Shown: positions 11,001 through 23,189, counted from the first letter of the stretch. The stretch: DNA of 64,000 nt from Lunularia cruciata (GCA_948567375.1 OX419757.1:19220001-19284000); one strand, 5' to 3'. Numbers and translations are program-made. Notes: generated from the letters alone by a model not told the origin.

Positions 11001-14000
11001 CCGTTTCTTTGGTCAGAGACGTGATTGGTAATCACAGCATGAAGAAAGTTTCACGAAGATACAATTGGAACGCATATAGTTCAATATCGCAATCTGTCTC
11101 TTTGTGCGTCCTGTATAATGTCACAGTGTTTTGAGTGTTTGTTTGCTTTAGTTGCTCTTGGTGCTATGCTCTCAAGTTCACTTTCACCGCTAAACATACA
11201 ACTTTTGAACTCATATGCTATCTTACTTCTTCCAGGCTAAGTTGGTAAGAAGTTTGAACCACATTACTACTCTACTACAAATGACTGGCTTTTCCCTGAG
11301 TTTCTTCAATGCAGAATTTTTGATCCCAAATCGCACGTCTAGTGGAGGTTCTGCAGCTGTACCTTCAACATTAAAGTTAAACCATAATGTAAATGTGGGA
11401 ATCAAACGCCCATCGTCACACGCCTGACTTTGAAATATTATAGAGCTTATCAGTTTATAACAATGTGCCTTTCTGCTGAAGGCAGATACCACATTGCTTG
11501 TCTAGCATTAGATTACGAGTCCACGCTGTCCATGCTGGATCGTCTGGTCGGCGATTGGTCCATCTTACTCTTATATGATATTGACAAAGCCACAAAGCTC
11601 CGTCATGGGCTCGTTTGGTAAGTCGGAATGTTGGATGATTAGTTCTGTAAGCTCAGTGCTGCTTTAATTTGGAATTGCGTGAGTTTACTCTTGAGTTGAA
11701 AGCCTTCAGAGAAATGGAGATGAAACTTGATGTCACATGACACATCGCGTCAGAAACTTCGCTGAGTTTCGCTGTTGAAGACATGATATGTATACCGCTG
11801 AAGTACGCTTCTCACCGCTACATGTACGGTGAGCGTATGCCTAAGAAACATCATCTATCTATTCGCTAATCACTGTGTTGTGGGCTATCTTCTTCCAGTA
11901 TTACCTCAAGACGGGAACTTGCAAGTTTGGAGCAACATGCAAGTACCATCACCCTCGAGACAAGGCTGGATCAACAGGCAGGGTTCAACTAAATGTTTTG
12001 GGTTTACCCTTGCGACCGGTACGTTCTTGATCTTTCCCTTGGCGTGTCACTGAATGCTCATAGTTTATCCAATGTCCTAGATTCTTACTGGTATGGATAT
12101 TCGTTCATCCCTTTCCGCCATAAAGTCCTTGTGTTCACCCGATACTGTCATCATATGTATGGACCATGTCGAGCGAGAGTGTAAGACGGGTACGTATCTC
12201 GTGTTTTCTCTCAATATCCCATCTTGAACCATCCATCCAAGGTGAGGGGTCCATACTCATAAAATAATGAGTTTCTTTTCTAAGTTTTCTATGTTCCGAT
12301 GGCTCTCTTAAGGTTCTTTTGCTCGAAGTATCTTCAGTTCATCTCAACTGCATGCATAATTTGGACCTCAACCTTGCATCCTGTTTGTTTATAAATTAGG
12401 AGGCTTGTACATAGAGCCCTTGAACAACCGTGTACAAATGGATGAGCGAATGTTTAGTTGCATGTCTTATGGAGCCCTTTGAGCTAGAAAAGAACCCACG
12501 TGTGAAGATGAACATTCGAATATGGAGCCGCAAGAGCATATGTAAATTATTTTCTGTTGCTGTTCACTAGACTGATATTTTCATATTCTGCTTGTTCACG
12601 TGTCGTTCAAAAAGCGCATCAAATCGAGATTCTTAATCATAAGATAACGGTAAGAGTCTCCTCCCCGAGGTGACTTAAAAGGCCCATAAGTAACAAAGGA
12701 AGTTGACGAATAGAACGTTTGCAAGGCCTAACTGACATGGAAATGATAGTGAGCTTGTACTGCATCCTTCTGGTGTAAAACTGATATTTCTTTACGTTAT
12801 ACTATTGTATAGAGATATGAGAACAAGCAGTGTGTTAGCTCATATTCGAAGGTTTTACCGGGAACTCCTTCCCCGGAACTAAGCTCTACGGTCCTACAGG
12901 GTTCTTCTTCGTTTACTGTCACCAATTTCGTCCCTACCCGGCGCACATGGCCATGAACGGCTCTGCCAAATATTTATGCTACAATTTTTCACCTAAGTCC
13001 AGATTTTTCCTGACCCTGTATTACATCCTAACCCTTGGGATGCTATAGTGGAAAATTTCTTGATTGCCGACCTACTCATAATTGGTCCGTACATTATAGT
13101 TTCCTGTCTCCATGAAAGGCACGGTAAGTTGTCTCAACTACGGCGTTTTCTGATTCACCGTCGCTGTTTGTTGTCATGTATTCTGGAAGCCGTAGATCTT
13201 AGATAGCGCCATGTACCTTTCAGTTTCTTCGATTCGATGCAAACGAACTCTCATACAAACTTTTCACGTTCAATATAGGGTGAGAAGGAGTGTGCCTACT
13301 ACATGAGAACAGGGTCTTGTAAGTACAATGTGACCTGCAAGTTTCACCATCCACAACCTGCAGCCGTGAGCGCATTAGTGCCCATGTCGGGGTCATCTAT
13401 TTATGCAACACCTGCGGGTCCTTCGTCACCGGCTCCTCAGCCATATGCAGCGGCACTTCCGTCATGGCCCATAGCAAGGACTCAGTACATGCCGAATCCA
13501 CGTCTTCAAGGTCCTTCTAGCTACGGGCCTATGATTCTCCCGGCTCAAGGCATTGTCTCAATGCCGGGATGGAGCACTTATCAAGTGAGATTCTGTCCAA
13601 TTTTCCAGGTTTTGTTAAGATCTGCATACCCTTGGATGCTGTGAAGTAACTTGGATAACCATGTTCCAGATAACCATGAAGTACTGTGAATCTAGCGGAG
13701 TTGCTTAATCAGGAGATAAATTTACCATTCTGCAGTAGAGTTACTCATAAACTCGTCACATGAATGAAAGACGAATAAGAACGGGCCCCGGAAATGGAAC
13801 AAATTGAGGACGTTAGGGAAGCAAGATAAGCACTGATTTGAAGAAGTCTTCTGCTTAATGGTCCGTTGTTTACTTGACTGGTATTAGATCAGCGAAGTGT
13901 CGACAAAGTGAGATGATTGTTTCCATACACTGCTTTAGCAAGTTTCATCATCCACTTGGAGGCTTGCTTCCATGGCATCAGAATTTTCTTATTATGCAGG

Positions 14001-14960
14001 TACCTCATTTCTTACTTTATGTTTTTCTCTGACAAATGCTCAACCTGTAACATTGTCTGTCCAACTCTTTTTGCAGGGGCCTGTGGGTCCAATGGCAACT
14101 CCAGAAGGTCAGCAACATCCTACTATTGGCACAGGATTTGTTTACACACAACAAACTGATCCTGTTTCTGGAGGAGTTCATGGAAGTTTTCCTCAATTTA
14201 TGCCGGCAACAACTGCGATGGGGTTGCCAGCACTACAACCGCAGCAATCATTGGGGTCACAAAAAGACAACTTTCCTGAAAGACCAGGACAGCCAGAGTG
14301 CCAGTATTACATGAAGACCGGGGACTGCAAGTTTGGAATCACTTGCAAGTACCATCACCCCAAGGATAGGGCTACTCCATCACCAACTTGTGGACTAAGT
14401 CCGATGGGACTTCCATTGCGTCCGGTGAGTAAAGTGAACAACTAGGCACTTTTTCCTTAGTGTGGATTTTTATATTAATCTTTTGTAGCTATCTTAGCTC
14501 TACTCTATCTCACTATGACATTTCGTTTACTGAACAGGGTGCTCAACCTTGTACATTCTACACTCGCTATGGAATCTGCAAATTTGGGCATACGTGCAAG
14601 TTTGATCATCCACTCGGGGGCTTACCTTACAGTCCGTCGTCATCATCACTGACTGATATGCCAGTTGCTCCATTTCCTATGGGCTCTTCTCCAACAACTC
14701 TTGCTCCTTCGTCATCCTCTTCGGAAGCCCCTCAGGACCCCACACCACAACCCCTCATTTCAAGCTCATCCATTGAACCGGCTTCTGTTGCTGAGGAGCC
14801 ACCAGGTCAAAACCAGTCTAGAGAGGGATCGAACGATGCACCTCAAAGTACTGGAACAGCAGGGCCTATTTTAGCACAAGCAGGCCAGAGTTTGTCCATG
14901 CCTGGATCAACCTCAGGCACTGGGAGTCCAAACCCAGCTGACATTCTTGGCGCAAGCTAA
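7983..14960 (+). CDS. ZFN-type CCCH zinc-finger protein with five fingers, seven exons, 538 aa
   Basis: Joined exons: 7983-8163, 9408-9583, 10032-10094, 11899-12018, 13279-13584, 14077-14424, 14538-14960 (TAA). All introns are GT-AG and the frame holds throughout (1617 nt). Five intact C-X8-C-X5-C-X3-H fingers lie at residues 94-113, 139-158, 185-204, 357-376 and 403-422. Three sit close together, then a Pro/Ser/Gly-rich spacer, then two: the layout of plant ZFN1-like proteins. Each finger except the third follows a P-E-R-[PL]-G-[EQ]-P or similar lead-in. The short A-P-W-Q-Q segment at residues 62-66 matches the conserved D-x-M-W-Q motif of the family and supports the acceptor at 9407. The tail (423-538) is Ser/Pro-rich and disordered. 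Family members bind RNA or single-stranded DNA; the target here is unknown. Intron 3 splits finger 2 after its first Cys-Gln. Start chosen at the first ATG in frame; upstream ATGs are in other frames. Confidence 0.93.
8164..14537 (+). other. Six introns of the CCCH gene
   Basis: Introns: 8164-9407 (1244 bp), 9584-10031 (448), 10095-11898 (1804), 12019-13278 (1260), 13585-14076 (492) and 14425-14537 (113). Donors are GTGAGT, GTAAGA, GTATGC, GTACGT, GTGAGA and GTGAGT; acceptors all end in AG. The first and third intron contain minus-strand open frames (for example 8657-9040 and 10720-10941) without recognisable similarity. I see no RNA gene or transposon in them. Confidence 0.85.
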
Positions 14961-16790
14961 GGCGGATTCCCTGAGCGAGATTTTCTTGCAAACCCAATAC
15001 ACGAGTACACTCTTTCACAGGCCCCTTTTCCGTTCTCCTTTCCTTTACCTTCTCTTTTTGCCCCGTTTCTTCACATTCTTCCCTTTCAATAGGCTCAAAG
15101 GTGGCATCTAATAAGGCTACATCCTGAGCCATAAAGCATTGATCAAATTATGCTTCAGGATATCCTCCAGGATTATCCTGTCATGTAAATTGCTACTAAG
15201 AGGGTGATCCTAAACTTTTGTGGGGGATCGTTCTCCCTCCCTCCTATTTCGCCAACTCTCTGTTCCTTTGTCTTCCTCACTTTTCGCGTTTAATTTGGTC
15301 CAAAGCTCTGCCCCTTAGGTCTCCCCAATTTATTGCTTCTTTTTTTCGTTTATTTAAAGCTTTTCAGCAATCCAGAACATCCTCTCCAGACGGAACTGAC
15401 AGGAGACAAATGCTCTTTTCTTTCTAGACTCTGCATTGGTTAGCACTTTAGGCACATCGCCTAGAGTCCACAAATAATGATTGATACCGCCCATGCTGTA
15501 AGCCCGCGGCTCACTTTGTATGGCATCAGATGCAAGTTGGGTCCTTCATGATTTCGTTTCTCACAGTTACTTCCAGGCAAGCTCTGGTAGGAGAGTTTGC
15601 CAACATTTGTTATAGAACTCCGAATTGTTCAAAAATTTCAAGATTGAAAGAGATTTCATGAGCTGGTGAAGCCTCCCATTTCAACGGAGAGTCCGAGCTT
15701 TGTGCACAAATTACTCAGCTTGAATCGCCCACTCATTTTGATCAACCTTTGTTGCAATGGGTTTGGGTTTCGTGTAGTTTGTGGAGTCTCCATTGTGAAG
15801 TAATAAGCATGTTCGTTTAAAAATGCAATCTTGCTTCGCGTTATTGGAGGAATAGTTTGGCTGGAGATGTTGTTGGAATTAGGTGTCTTGCCCTAAGTTC
15901 TAGTTTCGAGTCAGTTTGTTGGCCAGGAACAAATGGACATAGAGTGTTACCTAGTATGCTTAGTTGTAACGGCCCAAGCATTTCAGAAATATCACTAACA
16001 TATACTTAATGAGTTCATAGAGCGTAAACTGTCTAACATTGTTGTGCACAACGACTGAAGCTAGCGGAGTAGCAGGTATGTTGGTCTGTATGGTCGTTGC
16101 TACAGCATGCGTATATCTGTTCGTAAGTGTGACTGTTATTGGGTTAGAAGTCAACTATCAGTCCCTACTGGGAGTGACATGAGTATGCGGGGTCGTATCC
16201 GGTTGGTAGTGCTTGTCGGTGAGAATTTTAATCTTCATAAAAAGCCATGAGTGCAGGATGTACGGTGGTGAATAGTCTTTCTCCGCCTCTGTTCCTCGTT
16301 CGCTTGAAAGTTTTCCTGGATGGCAGCGTAATAGAAAAGAAACAAAGATGATTTCAAAGCTAGAAGTGGTACAGTGCAACGTGTAAAGGGAAGCATTGCT
16401 TTCGTACCCTCGCACCATATGCTGTCTTCCAAATCGGCATAGTATGAGTTGATAAGAAACCATCCCACACCACTTCATGGTACGATGTGGGAGATGTAGA
16501 TAGAGGAGTAGAATAGGAGAGGCCAATTCAATGCACGCGAAGAAATATGTAATACAAATTTCGTGTTTTGCATAGCGCATCGAAAGTTGAAGTCCAAACA
16601 AGATACAGGATTTGACAATAGAGGACAAAGCTACCTGAAGAATTGTGAAGCAAAGAGGTGCATGCATAACGAACTAAGTGGCTGGACTTCAATTTATGAC
16701 GAAGATCATAATCGTTAGCAATTTCAGATCCAACTCCGAGAGTAATAATGTGACGATGAAAAACTTCCCATTACTTTAATCTTGACATTG
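14961..16790 (+). other. 3' flank of the CCCH gene; no further gene seen
   Basis: The 3' UTR starts at 14961 and probably spans several hundred bases. An AATAATGA near 15473 and a GTAATAAGC near 15800 are possible near-upstream polyadenylation elements, but neither is decisive. Past about 15.9 kb, minus-strand ORFs of up to 169 aa (16158-16667) show no recognisable domain and the region lacks the codon regularity of the exons. I call no second gene here. Confidence 0.5.
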
Positions 16791-16960
16791 CGACTTATTG
16801 GTACCCCAAGTATTGGACTTATTCTCATATCGATACTATTGGGGCTAGCTCCATTTTCGCTCTTTTGTCTCTCCCTTGTACGGCTTGATAGGGTCTTCCC
16901 ATCCTTCATGTGTCCTACGCCATTTTCCACTTATTGGTATCCCAAGTCAAGCTAAAAGAT
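16790..16960 (-). repeat. Inverted copy of a dispersed repeat also present at 20.2-20.7 kb
   Basis: Read on the plus strand, this carries TTCTCATATCGATACTATT, then GGGGCTAGC, CTCTTTTG, CTCCCTTGTA and GGCTTGATAGGG in order. The reverse complement of 20520-20700 carries the same blocks in the same order with scattered mismatches. A duplicated TTATTGGTA[CT]CCCAAGT motif flanks it (about 16796 and 16932). It may be a terminal part of an unrecognised transposon. Confidence 0.6.
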
Positions 16961-17146
16961 TTCACAGTACCCTGACGTCAAGAGGGCCGCCCCTGGCTCT
17001 TATTTATCATAGTTGGCAGCGGACGAGGTATTGTTGGCAAGCTATGTTCTTGTCTCTTGATTAGCACTACGCAATAGACAATTTACACGAAAGAAATGTT
17101 CGGGATATAAATTAGAAAATGGAAACAGGGGCGGAGTGCGGGGATT

Positions 17147-17343
17147 CGGGTCGAGCTCGAGTTCTAGAACAGTGATGGTCATTTTCATCATCGTCAATGG
17201 AAGTATCTTTATTTAGTCAAGTTGTAAGCTGTTTTCCCCTGTGACCTTGATCGGGTCGATCTCGAGGTTCAACACCGTTAAGGTCATCTGCATTATCGTC
17301 AATCAAAGTATAGTATTTAGTCTAGTTGTAAACTGTTTTCCAC
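17147..17343. repeat. Diverged direct repeat, period about 105 bp
   Basis: Copy 1 (17147-17240) and copy 2 (17252-17343) share CGGGTCGA[GT]CTCGAG at the start, CAT[CT]ATCGTCAAT in the middle and GTTGTAA[GA]CTGTTTTCC at the end. They differ at perhaps a fifth of positions. No reading frame is kept across them. Confidence 0.7.
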
Positions 17344-17519
17344 TTTCCAGTTGACCATCGTCAGGGAATGTGTCTCTCTCAAGAATCGACAATTACGATG
17401 TCAAGGGCATAATTCGCATAGCAAACTCAAGAAACAAGAGAGATTTCTCTTAGTTTTCGCTTTCCACGGTAGTTTACTGTAGTGCATAATTCCATGAGAG
17501 ACTGGAAAACAAATGCTCT

Positions 17520-18050
17520 TTTCGTGCCCTTCTATAAGAATAATTCTGGCTTGTCAGCTGACTGCACAGAGTCTTTGTTCTCTCCTTGACTTCGTCTTCC
17601 TGGGGACACTCGCACCTCCATTTTCTCCAAGTCCTTTTTCCTTCGCTTGGTCCTGGTATCTCTCTGTTCTCTCACTCTCTTAATCTGTTCACCTTTTCTA
17701 CCTTCTACCGGGTTTTTCTTGGTCCAGCTGTTCGGTACTCTTCGCTTCTCCCGCCCGTCCTGGTTTACGAGACCACACTTTCGGTTATGCTTGCCCTCTC
17801 CTGGTTTCCTGAGTTCCTCGATGACTCTTTGCCACCCATGCATTAGCTTGTTGGCTTTTTCAGTTATAAGCTTTGGGGTTTCCCTCCCCTATCCAGAGAA
17901 ACAAATGGATAATCCCTTATTCTTACAAAGAGATTGGGACTTACAAGAGAGATTCCTTTTAGGTTTAGTTATCAAGATAAACTTCGTGTTCGACTTTGAA
18001 ACGGAATGCACTACTGTATGGTGGTTAAGTATTTCCACTTGCCATTGAAC
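17520..18050 (+). other. CT-rich GC-balanced segment resembling a plant gene leader; no gene assigned
   Basis: From about 17530 to 17840 the plus strand is strongly pyrimidine-rich with blocks such as TCTCTCTGTTCTCTCACTCTC, a composition common in plant promoters and 5' leaders. An open frame (17647-18048, 133 aa) runs through it but starts inside the low-complexity tract and has no recognisable domain. No plausible downstream exons are visible before the AT-rich sequence that starts near 18.35 kb. It may be an orphaned promoter, a non-coding transcript or a gene remnant. Confidence 0.3.
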
Positions 18051-19542
18051 GAGACACAAACCATGCCTTAACAGGACTGCTTTGACAAATTGACTTTAAC
18101 TGTCATAATCGACGAATGAACCCAGCTCCAGTCCTGCATTTCGATTCGATGTGCGAACCTTCTTTCAACTACTTTCAACGACCGAATTTCGGTTTATCCA
18201 CGAGAGCCAGAGCCAGAAGTTTACGACCGAACGTCGTTACCAGGGGGTACTGGTTTCATGAAGAGTTCTTGGAGTTTCAACTGTGGGAGGATATCGTTTC
18301 AGATTATCAAGCACTCACTCTAACATAGGAATTAGGGAACTAGACAGTCTAATCTGAAAATTAGTATGATGACATATCAAGTTGGACCACCTGGCTAAAC
18401 ATGATGTAATATGAGGAACTCTTACGAGATGAATCCACTGTCACTTTTATGTTTCCTGATCTTTCTGTTTACTACATCTCATAGTAGTAGTGATAGGTGG
18501 TGAAGGACGATATGTCATCCTTTGTATCTCATCCGATAAATGAACATAACTTAGAACTATATAAGCTCGGTTTGAGTGCTAAATTTTCTTTTGGATCATC
18601 AATTAATAGTAAATGAAAATAGAAAAACTGCATTAGTCGGATTTAATTTGAATTCAGAGGAATGGTATTAAATACATGTGATGTCTTTTGGATCATTCCA
18701 AAGGAACTTTTGACATCCCAAGATCTTTAACCTACTCTATGCATACGTAAAGAAAAAGTTATTTCGAGGCTGAATACGCATCCAGGTATAGTTTGGTTGG
18801 AAAAATAGATGTTTTGTCATCTAAATTTATATACGAAGAATAAATGAACACGGAGAAACTTACCAAGAATTTTTTTCTCTTCTTATTTCAGATACTTTTG
18901 CAATATTTCCATATCCTTATACAATCACACTATGATTTATTCAAGAATTTATCTTAATTATTAAATTTTTTTAGGAAATTCCACTCACTAAAAATTAAAA
19001 GAAATTTTTTTTTTACCTCTTACGTTCAATCCTGATACATATTGGTCTTATCTTAATTTCAATCTGAATATATTTTTGCTTATTTTTTAAGGAAGTGAGG
19101 TTACAGATATTTATTTTTTACCACCATACAATCTTCTTCTTGTCTATTTGCAGGGATTTTGGATGCTTTTCGAATTTGAATTTTTATTCAAAAACAACAT
19201 TTTAACGTCTCAAACGACTAACACGACGCAATCTTGGAGTCTTGTTAAACTTACATTAGTCGCATGGTTAAGAGTGATGAATGCTAAACTCCATTGCAAA
19301 TATGAAGAATGAGAATACAGTTTCGAAACTTGACGTACTGGTAAATCTACCAGTATATATAGAATGCACTCGCTAAATTTCAACCAGACAGCAAACATGA
19401 CAGTAAATTGGAATCCAAACACAGTACTATAAGTTGAAAGTGAAGGTGCCACGCTTGCGATAACAAGGAGGATCGGGGAAATTCATCGAGTCAAGACATA
19501 GAGGTAAAATGAGGCTAAGTAGTATCCGGATGCCACTTATGT
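18051..19542. other. Transition to AT-rich DNA; nothing recognised
   Basis: Short ORFs only. GC drops sharply near 18.35 kb. No repeat longer than homopolymer tracts stands out. Confidence 0.6.
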
Positions 19543-19668
19543 CCTCGCGAGGCCGTGTCCTCGTCTGTGACGATTGGCTGCCAGAGGACACAGCCGCCTC
19601 AAATGCAGTATCAGGCTGGCTTCGGTCCAATCGTATGTGACGAGGCTCGCGAGGCTACAGCCTCGCGA
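19543..19668. repeat. CpG-rich nested inverted repeat
   Basis: Outer arms 19543-19577 and 19627-19654 are imperfect reverse complements: both contain the palindrome CTCGCGAG, and ACGATTGG in one pairs with CCAATCGT in the other. Inside the right side is a perfect 10-bp inverted repeat with a 2-bp gap: TCGCGAGGCT, AC, AGCCTCGCGA (19647-19668). The segment is far richer in CpG than its surroundings. It could be a small foldback transposon, a hairpin-forming transcript or a promoter remnant. Confidence 0.6.
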
Positions 19669-20230
19669 CGACAAACGGGAACCGAATAGCGTATGGGTAA
19701 GAGGAATCTACTCTACAGCACCCAAAACATCTGGAAAATGCAAACGTTAACCGCTGGATAACTAGATTCAAGTGAAATTAATCGGGACACGAAGCAAAAT
19801 GTCCTGGTAGAACGGAAGCATAACATAATACCGCGTAGAGAGCACGAGTTGACTTGGACACCTGGAGCGTGTTCACTCATGAGAAGGACATGGAATCGTC
19901 ATCTCCCGGCGGTGATGATGACGCTGTTCTCAATGTCAACTCAATGTAAGTTAAATGTCAATGTCAGTTCATTTTAGGTCCGTAGTGTCTCTACATACCC
20001 GCTGAACTTGTGAGATAGACTTGGTCGGCTTCCACGTTGGAAAAAGGAGTTAACCGGTTCCCTGAAACCTTGACGACGAGGCGCGTCAGTTCCTTGTGGG
20101 AACCTAAAACATAAGATATGAGTCGCCAGCACGGACGCACATGCCAAACTTTACACGTGGCACTCTTTCTTCAAAGGATGGCTGCTTCCAAGCCCATCTC
20201 TTGGCTGTCATCGCTCAATAACTTCCATTT

Positions 20231-20760
20231 CCTAAGTGATCGTTTAAGGAGAAGGACGACCGCGTAGAAAAAATGAAAGATGGGAGGACCCCATCAGGCG
20301 CGTACAAGGGAAATGAAAAAAAAGTAAAATGGTGCTAAACCCCAATAGAATCTATATGAGAAATCTGCCACATTGTCCCTAAGATATACTAGTTATTCGA
20401 GTAATATGATCTATAAATAATTGGAGCATTTGAAGAAGCATCACTTAGTGTGATTGCTCTCCTGTGAATTTAAGTGATCATTAAAGGAGAAAGAAAGGTG
20501 ACCGCTGATGATTACAAGGAGATATGAAAGACCCATCAATCAAACGTATGAGGTAAATCAAGGAAAGGCTACCGTGCAGGCAGACAAGAAGATGAAAGAC
20601 CCATCAAGCCATACAAGGGAGTGCAAAAGAGGTAAAATGAGGCTAGACCCCAACAGGATAGATATGAAAAGTCTACACTACTACATCTAAGATATCTGAG
20701 CTATGCAAATAGTAATGTCTACAAACTATTGGAGCATCCAACTAAGCATCACCCATGGAT
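20231..20760 (+). repeat. Two diverged direct copies of the dispersed repeat seen inverted at 16.8 kb
   Basis: Copy 1 about 20231-20460; copy 2 about 20471-20760. Both start with AAGTGATC, AAGGAGAA and GACCGC, then carry a GAAAGA block, TACAAGGGA, GTAAAATG, ACCCCAA and GATAT blocks in the same order, and end near ATTGGAGCAT and AAGCATCAC. Copy 2 has an extra segment of about 60 bp. No protein similarity is evident. Confidence 0.65.
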
Positions 20761-21375
20761 GATTTGGTAAAATGGGACTTTAAGTCCAATAAAGGTGTCA
20801 CATATGACCATGCATAACATGGTACACTTTCTCAAATGCCAAGTCAAGGTGCCTAAATACAAAAATTAAAAGATTTCTTTGTTCTTTGAAGACCTTATCA
20901 AGTCAAACAAGGATGGAGCTAATCGCAATAGCATGTGTAATATTAAAATGTGGGATGTTAAAGGCAAGTCAAATAGTCTAAATACTACAGGACAAAAAAG
21001 AATCCTCACTAACATGATTAACCTCCTATGGATTGGATATGTCTTGTTTTCTAAAGAATAATAGATATGCTTTATCTAAAGTAAACTACATGGTAAAAGT
21101 GATATGCTTATCATCTAATATGGTAAGTTCTTACTCAATCCAGGATAGACAAACATATTAAATTACATATCAGAGTTCCATATAGATCCAAGACAAGAAG
21201 AGCAAAGAGTTGACCCTAATACATACCTTTATATTTAGAGACTTTGATTGTTGTCACTTTGAGTGCAAACAATCATAAAGGATGAGTAATCAACTTCTCC
21301 AAAACTATATTATATCATATGTGGAATTTGAAATTATAACATCTGTTATTATCATTGATTGTCTCGGACCATATA
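20761..21375. other. AT-rich intergenic sequence, nothing recognised
   Basis: Only short chance ORFs. It ends at the left LTR of element A. Confidence 0.6.
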
Positions 21376-21718
21376 TGTAAAAGACCAAGACCAAGGAGAG
21401 AAATAGGAGAATGGAAGCTCACATTGGGATGCTGGAATGAGTGAAAACTCCGAATGCCTAGCATGAGCTTAGGCTTTGGTATTTATAGGTAGCATACAAG
21501 GTCCTTGAGAAACTTCTCAAGAAGCTTCCTTCTAGAAGCTGCCTACTTGGCATGCAAGCTAAGCTAGTTGGAAGCTTCTAGAAGCTACTTACTTGAGATG
21601 CAAGCTAAGCTAGCCGGGAAGCTTCCTAAGAAACTTCCTAGATACTTCCGGAATATTCTAGGCTAATTTGTGTTATTTGCTACTTTGTTAGCCCTACTAA
21701 CTTCGTTGCTAAACTCCA
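21376..21718 (-). repeat. Element A 3' LTR (left copy)
   Basis: Starts TGTAAAAGACCAAGACC and ends near AAACTCCA. About 343 bp against 402 bp for the right copy. It contains repeated AAGCTT-centred palindromic blocks (GAAGCTTC, AGAAGCTT) and a TATTTATA run near 21480 that would read as a TATA-like box in neither clear orientation. Confidence 0.8.
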
Positions 21719-22333
21719 TATGTTGGTGACGTCCTTGTCACCAGTGAAGCTTTGAACTCCTGGATGGCCTTCTATGCATTCTGGAGGTGAGAAAGAGGTT
21801 ACCATGTGGCATCATGAAGGGGATACCCTTTCCAAAGGACCTTGTACTCCATATGTTGTTGATGGCCTTGTTGAATATGGCGATGCACAAGGATACAATC
21901 AACTTTGTACTCCTTATGATCATTGATAGGGACAAGAGGAGGGGGAGGTTGGACTCAAGAGGAAAAGGAAGAGGGGTTAGGAACAAAGGGTTTCAACTTG
22001 GAAACATGAAAGATAGGATGGATACACAATGACAAGGTAAGTCAAGTCAATAAGCAACAAGAGAGATAATTTGGGTGACATCAAAGGGTACTATTCAATT
22101 AGGGCCAAGTTTATGAACTTGGGTATCAAGGGGGAGAGGGAGGTTACTAGAGGATAACATGACTTTATCACCAACTTCAAAGGTAAGATCATGACGATGG
22201 TGGTTCGCATATTGTTTTTGACAATTCTAAGCGATAAGGAGGTGAGATTTAGCTTGTTGGAGAGATTGGGATATAGTGGTCAAGAATGTTGAAGTATGAG
22301 GAACCTAAGATGGAGGAGGAGAAAGAAGAGAAT

Positions 22334-23000
22334 CTAGAACAAGTGGATCTTGGCCAAAATTGAGAAAGAAAGTAGAAAATCCAGTGCTTGCCTATTTGGA
22401 ATTGTTGTAGGCAAATTTTGCAACAACAAGACATTCATCCCAATTGGTATGGTGAAAATTGATGAAGGCACAAAATATATCTTCCAATGTATGATTTTCA
22501 TGTTTGGTTTGTCCATTAGTTTGAGGATGATAGGCCATGGACAAAGCAAGCTTGGTGCCGAGTATCTAGAAGAGTGCTTACCAAACTTCCTGGTAAATCA
22601 AGGATCACGGTTGGAGATGAGTACACATGGCATCCCATGATCCTTGAAGACATTGTTGAAGTAGATTTTTGCTAAGGGTTGGAGCATCCACAGTATCACA
22701 AGTTGGTGCCAAGTGGATTTACTTACTAAGCTTATCCACAAACACCACGATTGCTATGTGTCCTTGCTTTGTCTTGGGCAAGGATGTGATGAGATCCAAG
22801 CTCATATGCTCCCATCAAGCGGATGGAATGGCAAGTGGTTGAAGGAGTCCACTCGGTTTCTGGTTGTTGGCCTTGTTGCATTGGCAACTCTCACATGATT
22901 GGATAAATTCTCAAACATCTTGCGTCATGTTAAGCCACCACCATTGGCATTGGAGGGTACCCAAGGTCTTGTCCACACCCATGTGACTAGCTATGGGTAA
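22334..23000 (-). pseudogene. Element A integrase remnant
   Basis: In mixed frames the minus strand shows an HHCC zinc-binding region (A-H-D-L-P-I-A-S-H and C-E-S-C), then an I-S-N-R-D-P segment near 22605, then A-Y-H-P-Q-T-N-G-Q near 22515. The expected catalytic pattern is S-D-R-D-P-R-F; here the first Asp is Asn (GAC to AAC) and the Arg codon before F-T is TGA. The position of the catalytic Glu in Q-x-N-G-Q-x-E is read as Lys-His. The integrase cannot be active. Confidence 0.75.
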
Positions 23001-23189
23001 ATCATGGGCTTCTTGAAGACGCACAAGTCAAAGATCACCTTTGGTTGGATCATAGATCTGGTCCTCATGGAATTGAAGTCCCTCCTTGATAGAGAAGGTG
23101 TTGCACTCCTTGTCGTATGCTATAAGGCGACCATGTACCATTTGGAAGAAGGGATCTTATTGTAGAGTTGACTAAAACTCGTTTTGGAC

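Noticed and set aside
13972-14076. Possible extension of exon 6 of the CCCH gene upstream
   Set aside because: The frame is open, but a clear pyrimidine tract and TTGCAG acceptor at 14071-14076 and the family pattern favour a start at 14077.
16158-16667. 169-codon minus-strand frame
   Set aside because: No recognisable domain, start by an uncertain codon, no neighbouring exons; reported only as non-genic flank.
17647-18048. 133-codon plus-strand frame
   Set aside because: Begins in a CT-rich low-complexity stretch; no domain and no exon-like continuation.
21738-21986. Possible chromodomain at the 3' end of element A
   Set aside because: Position fits, but I could not find the aromatic cage or the W-K-G-Y-type pattern in any frame.
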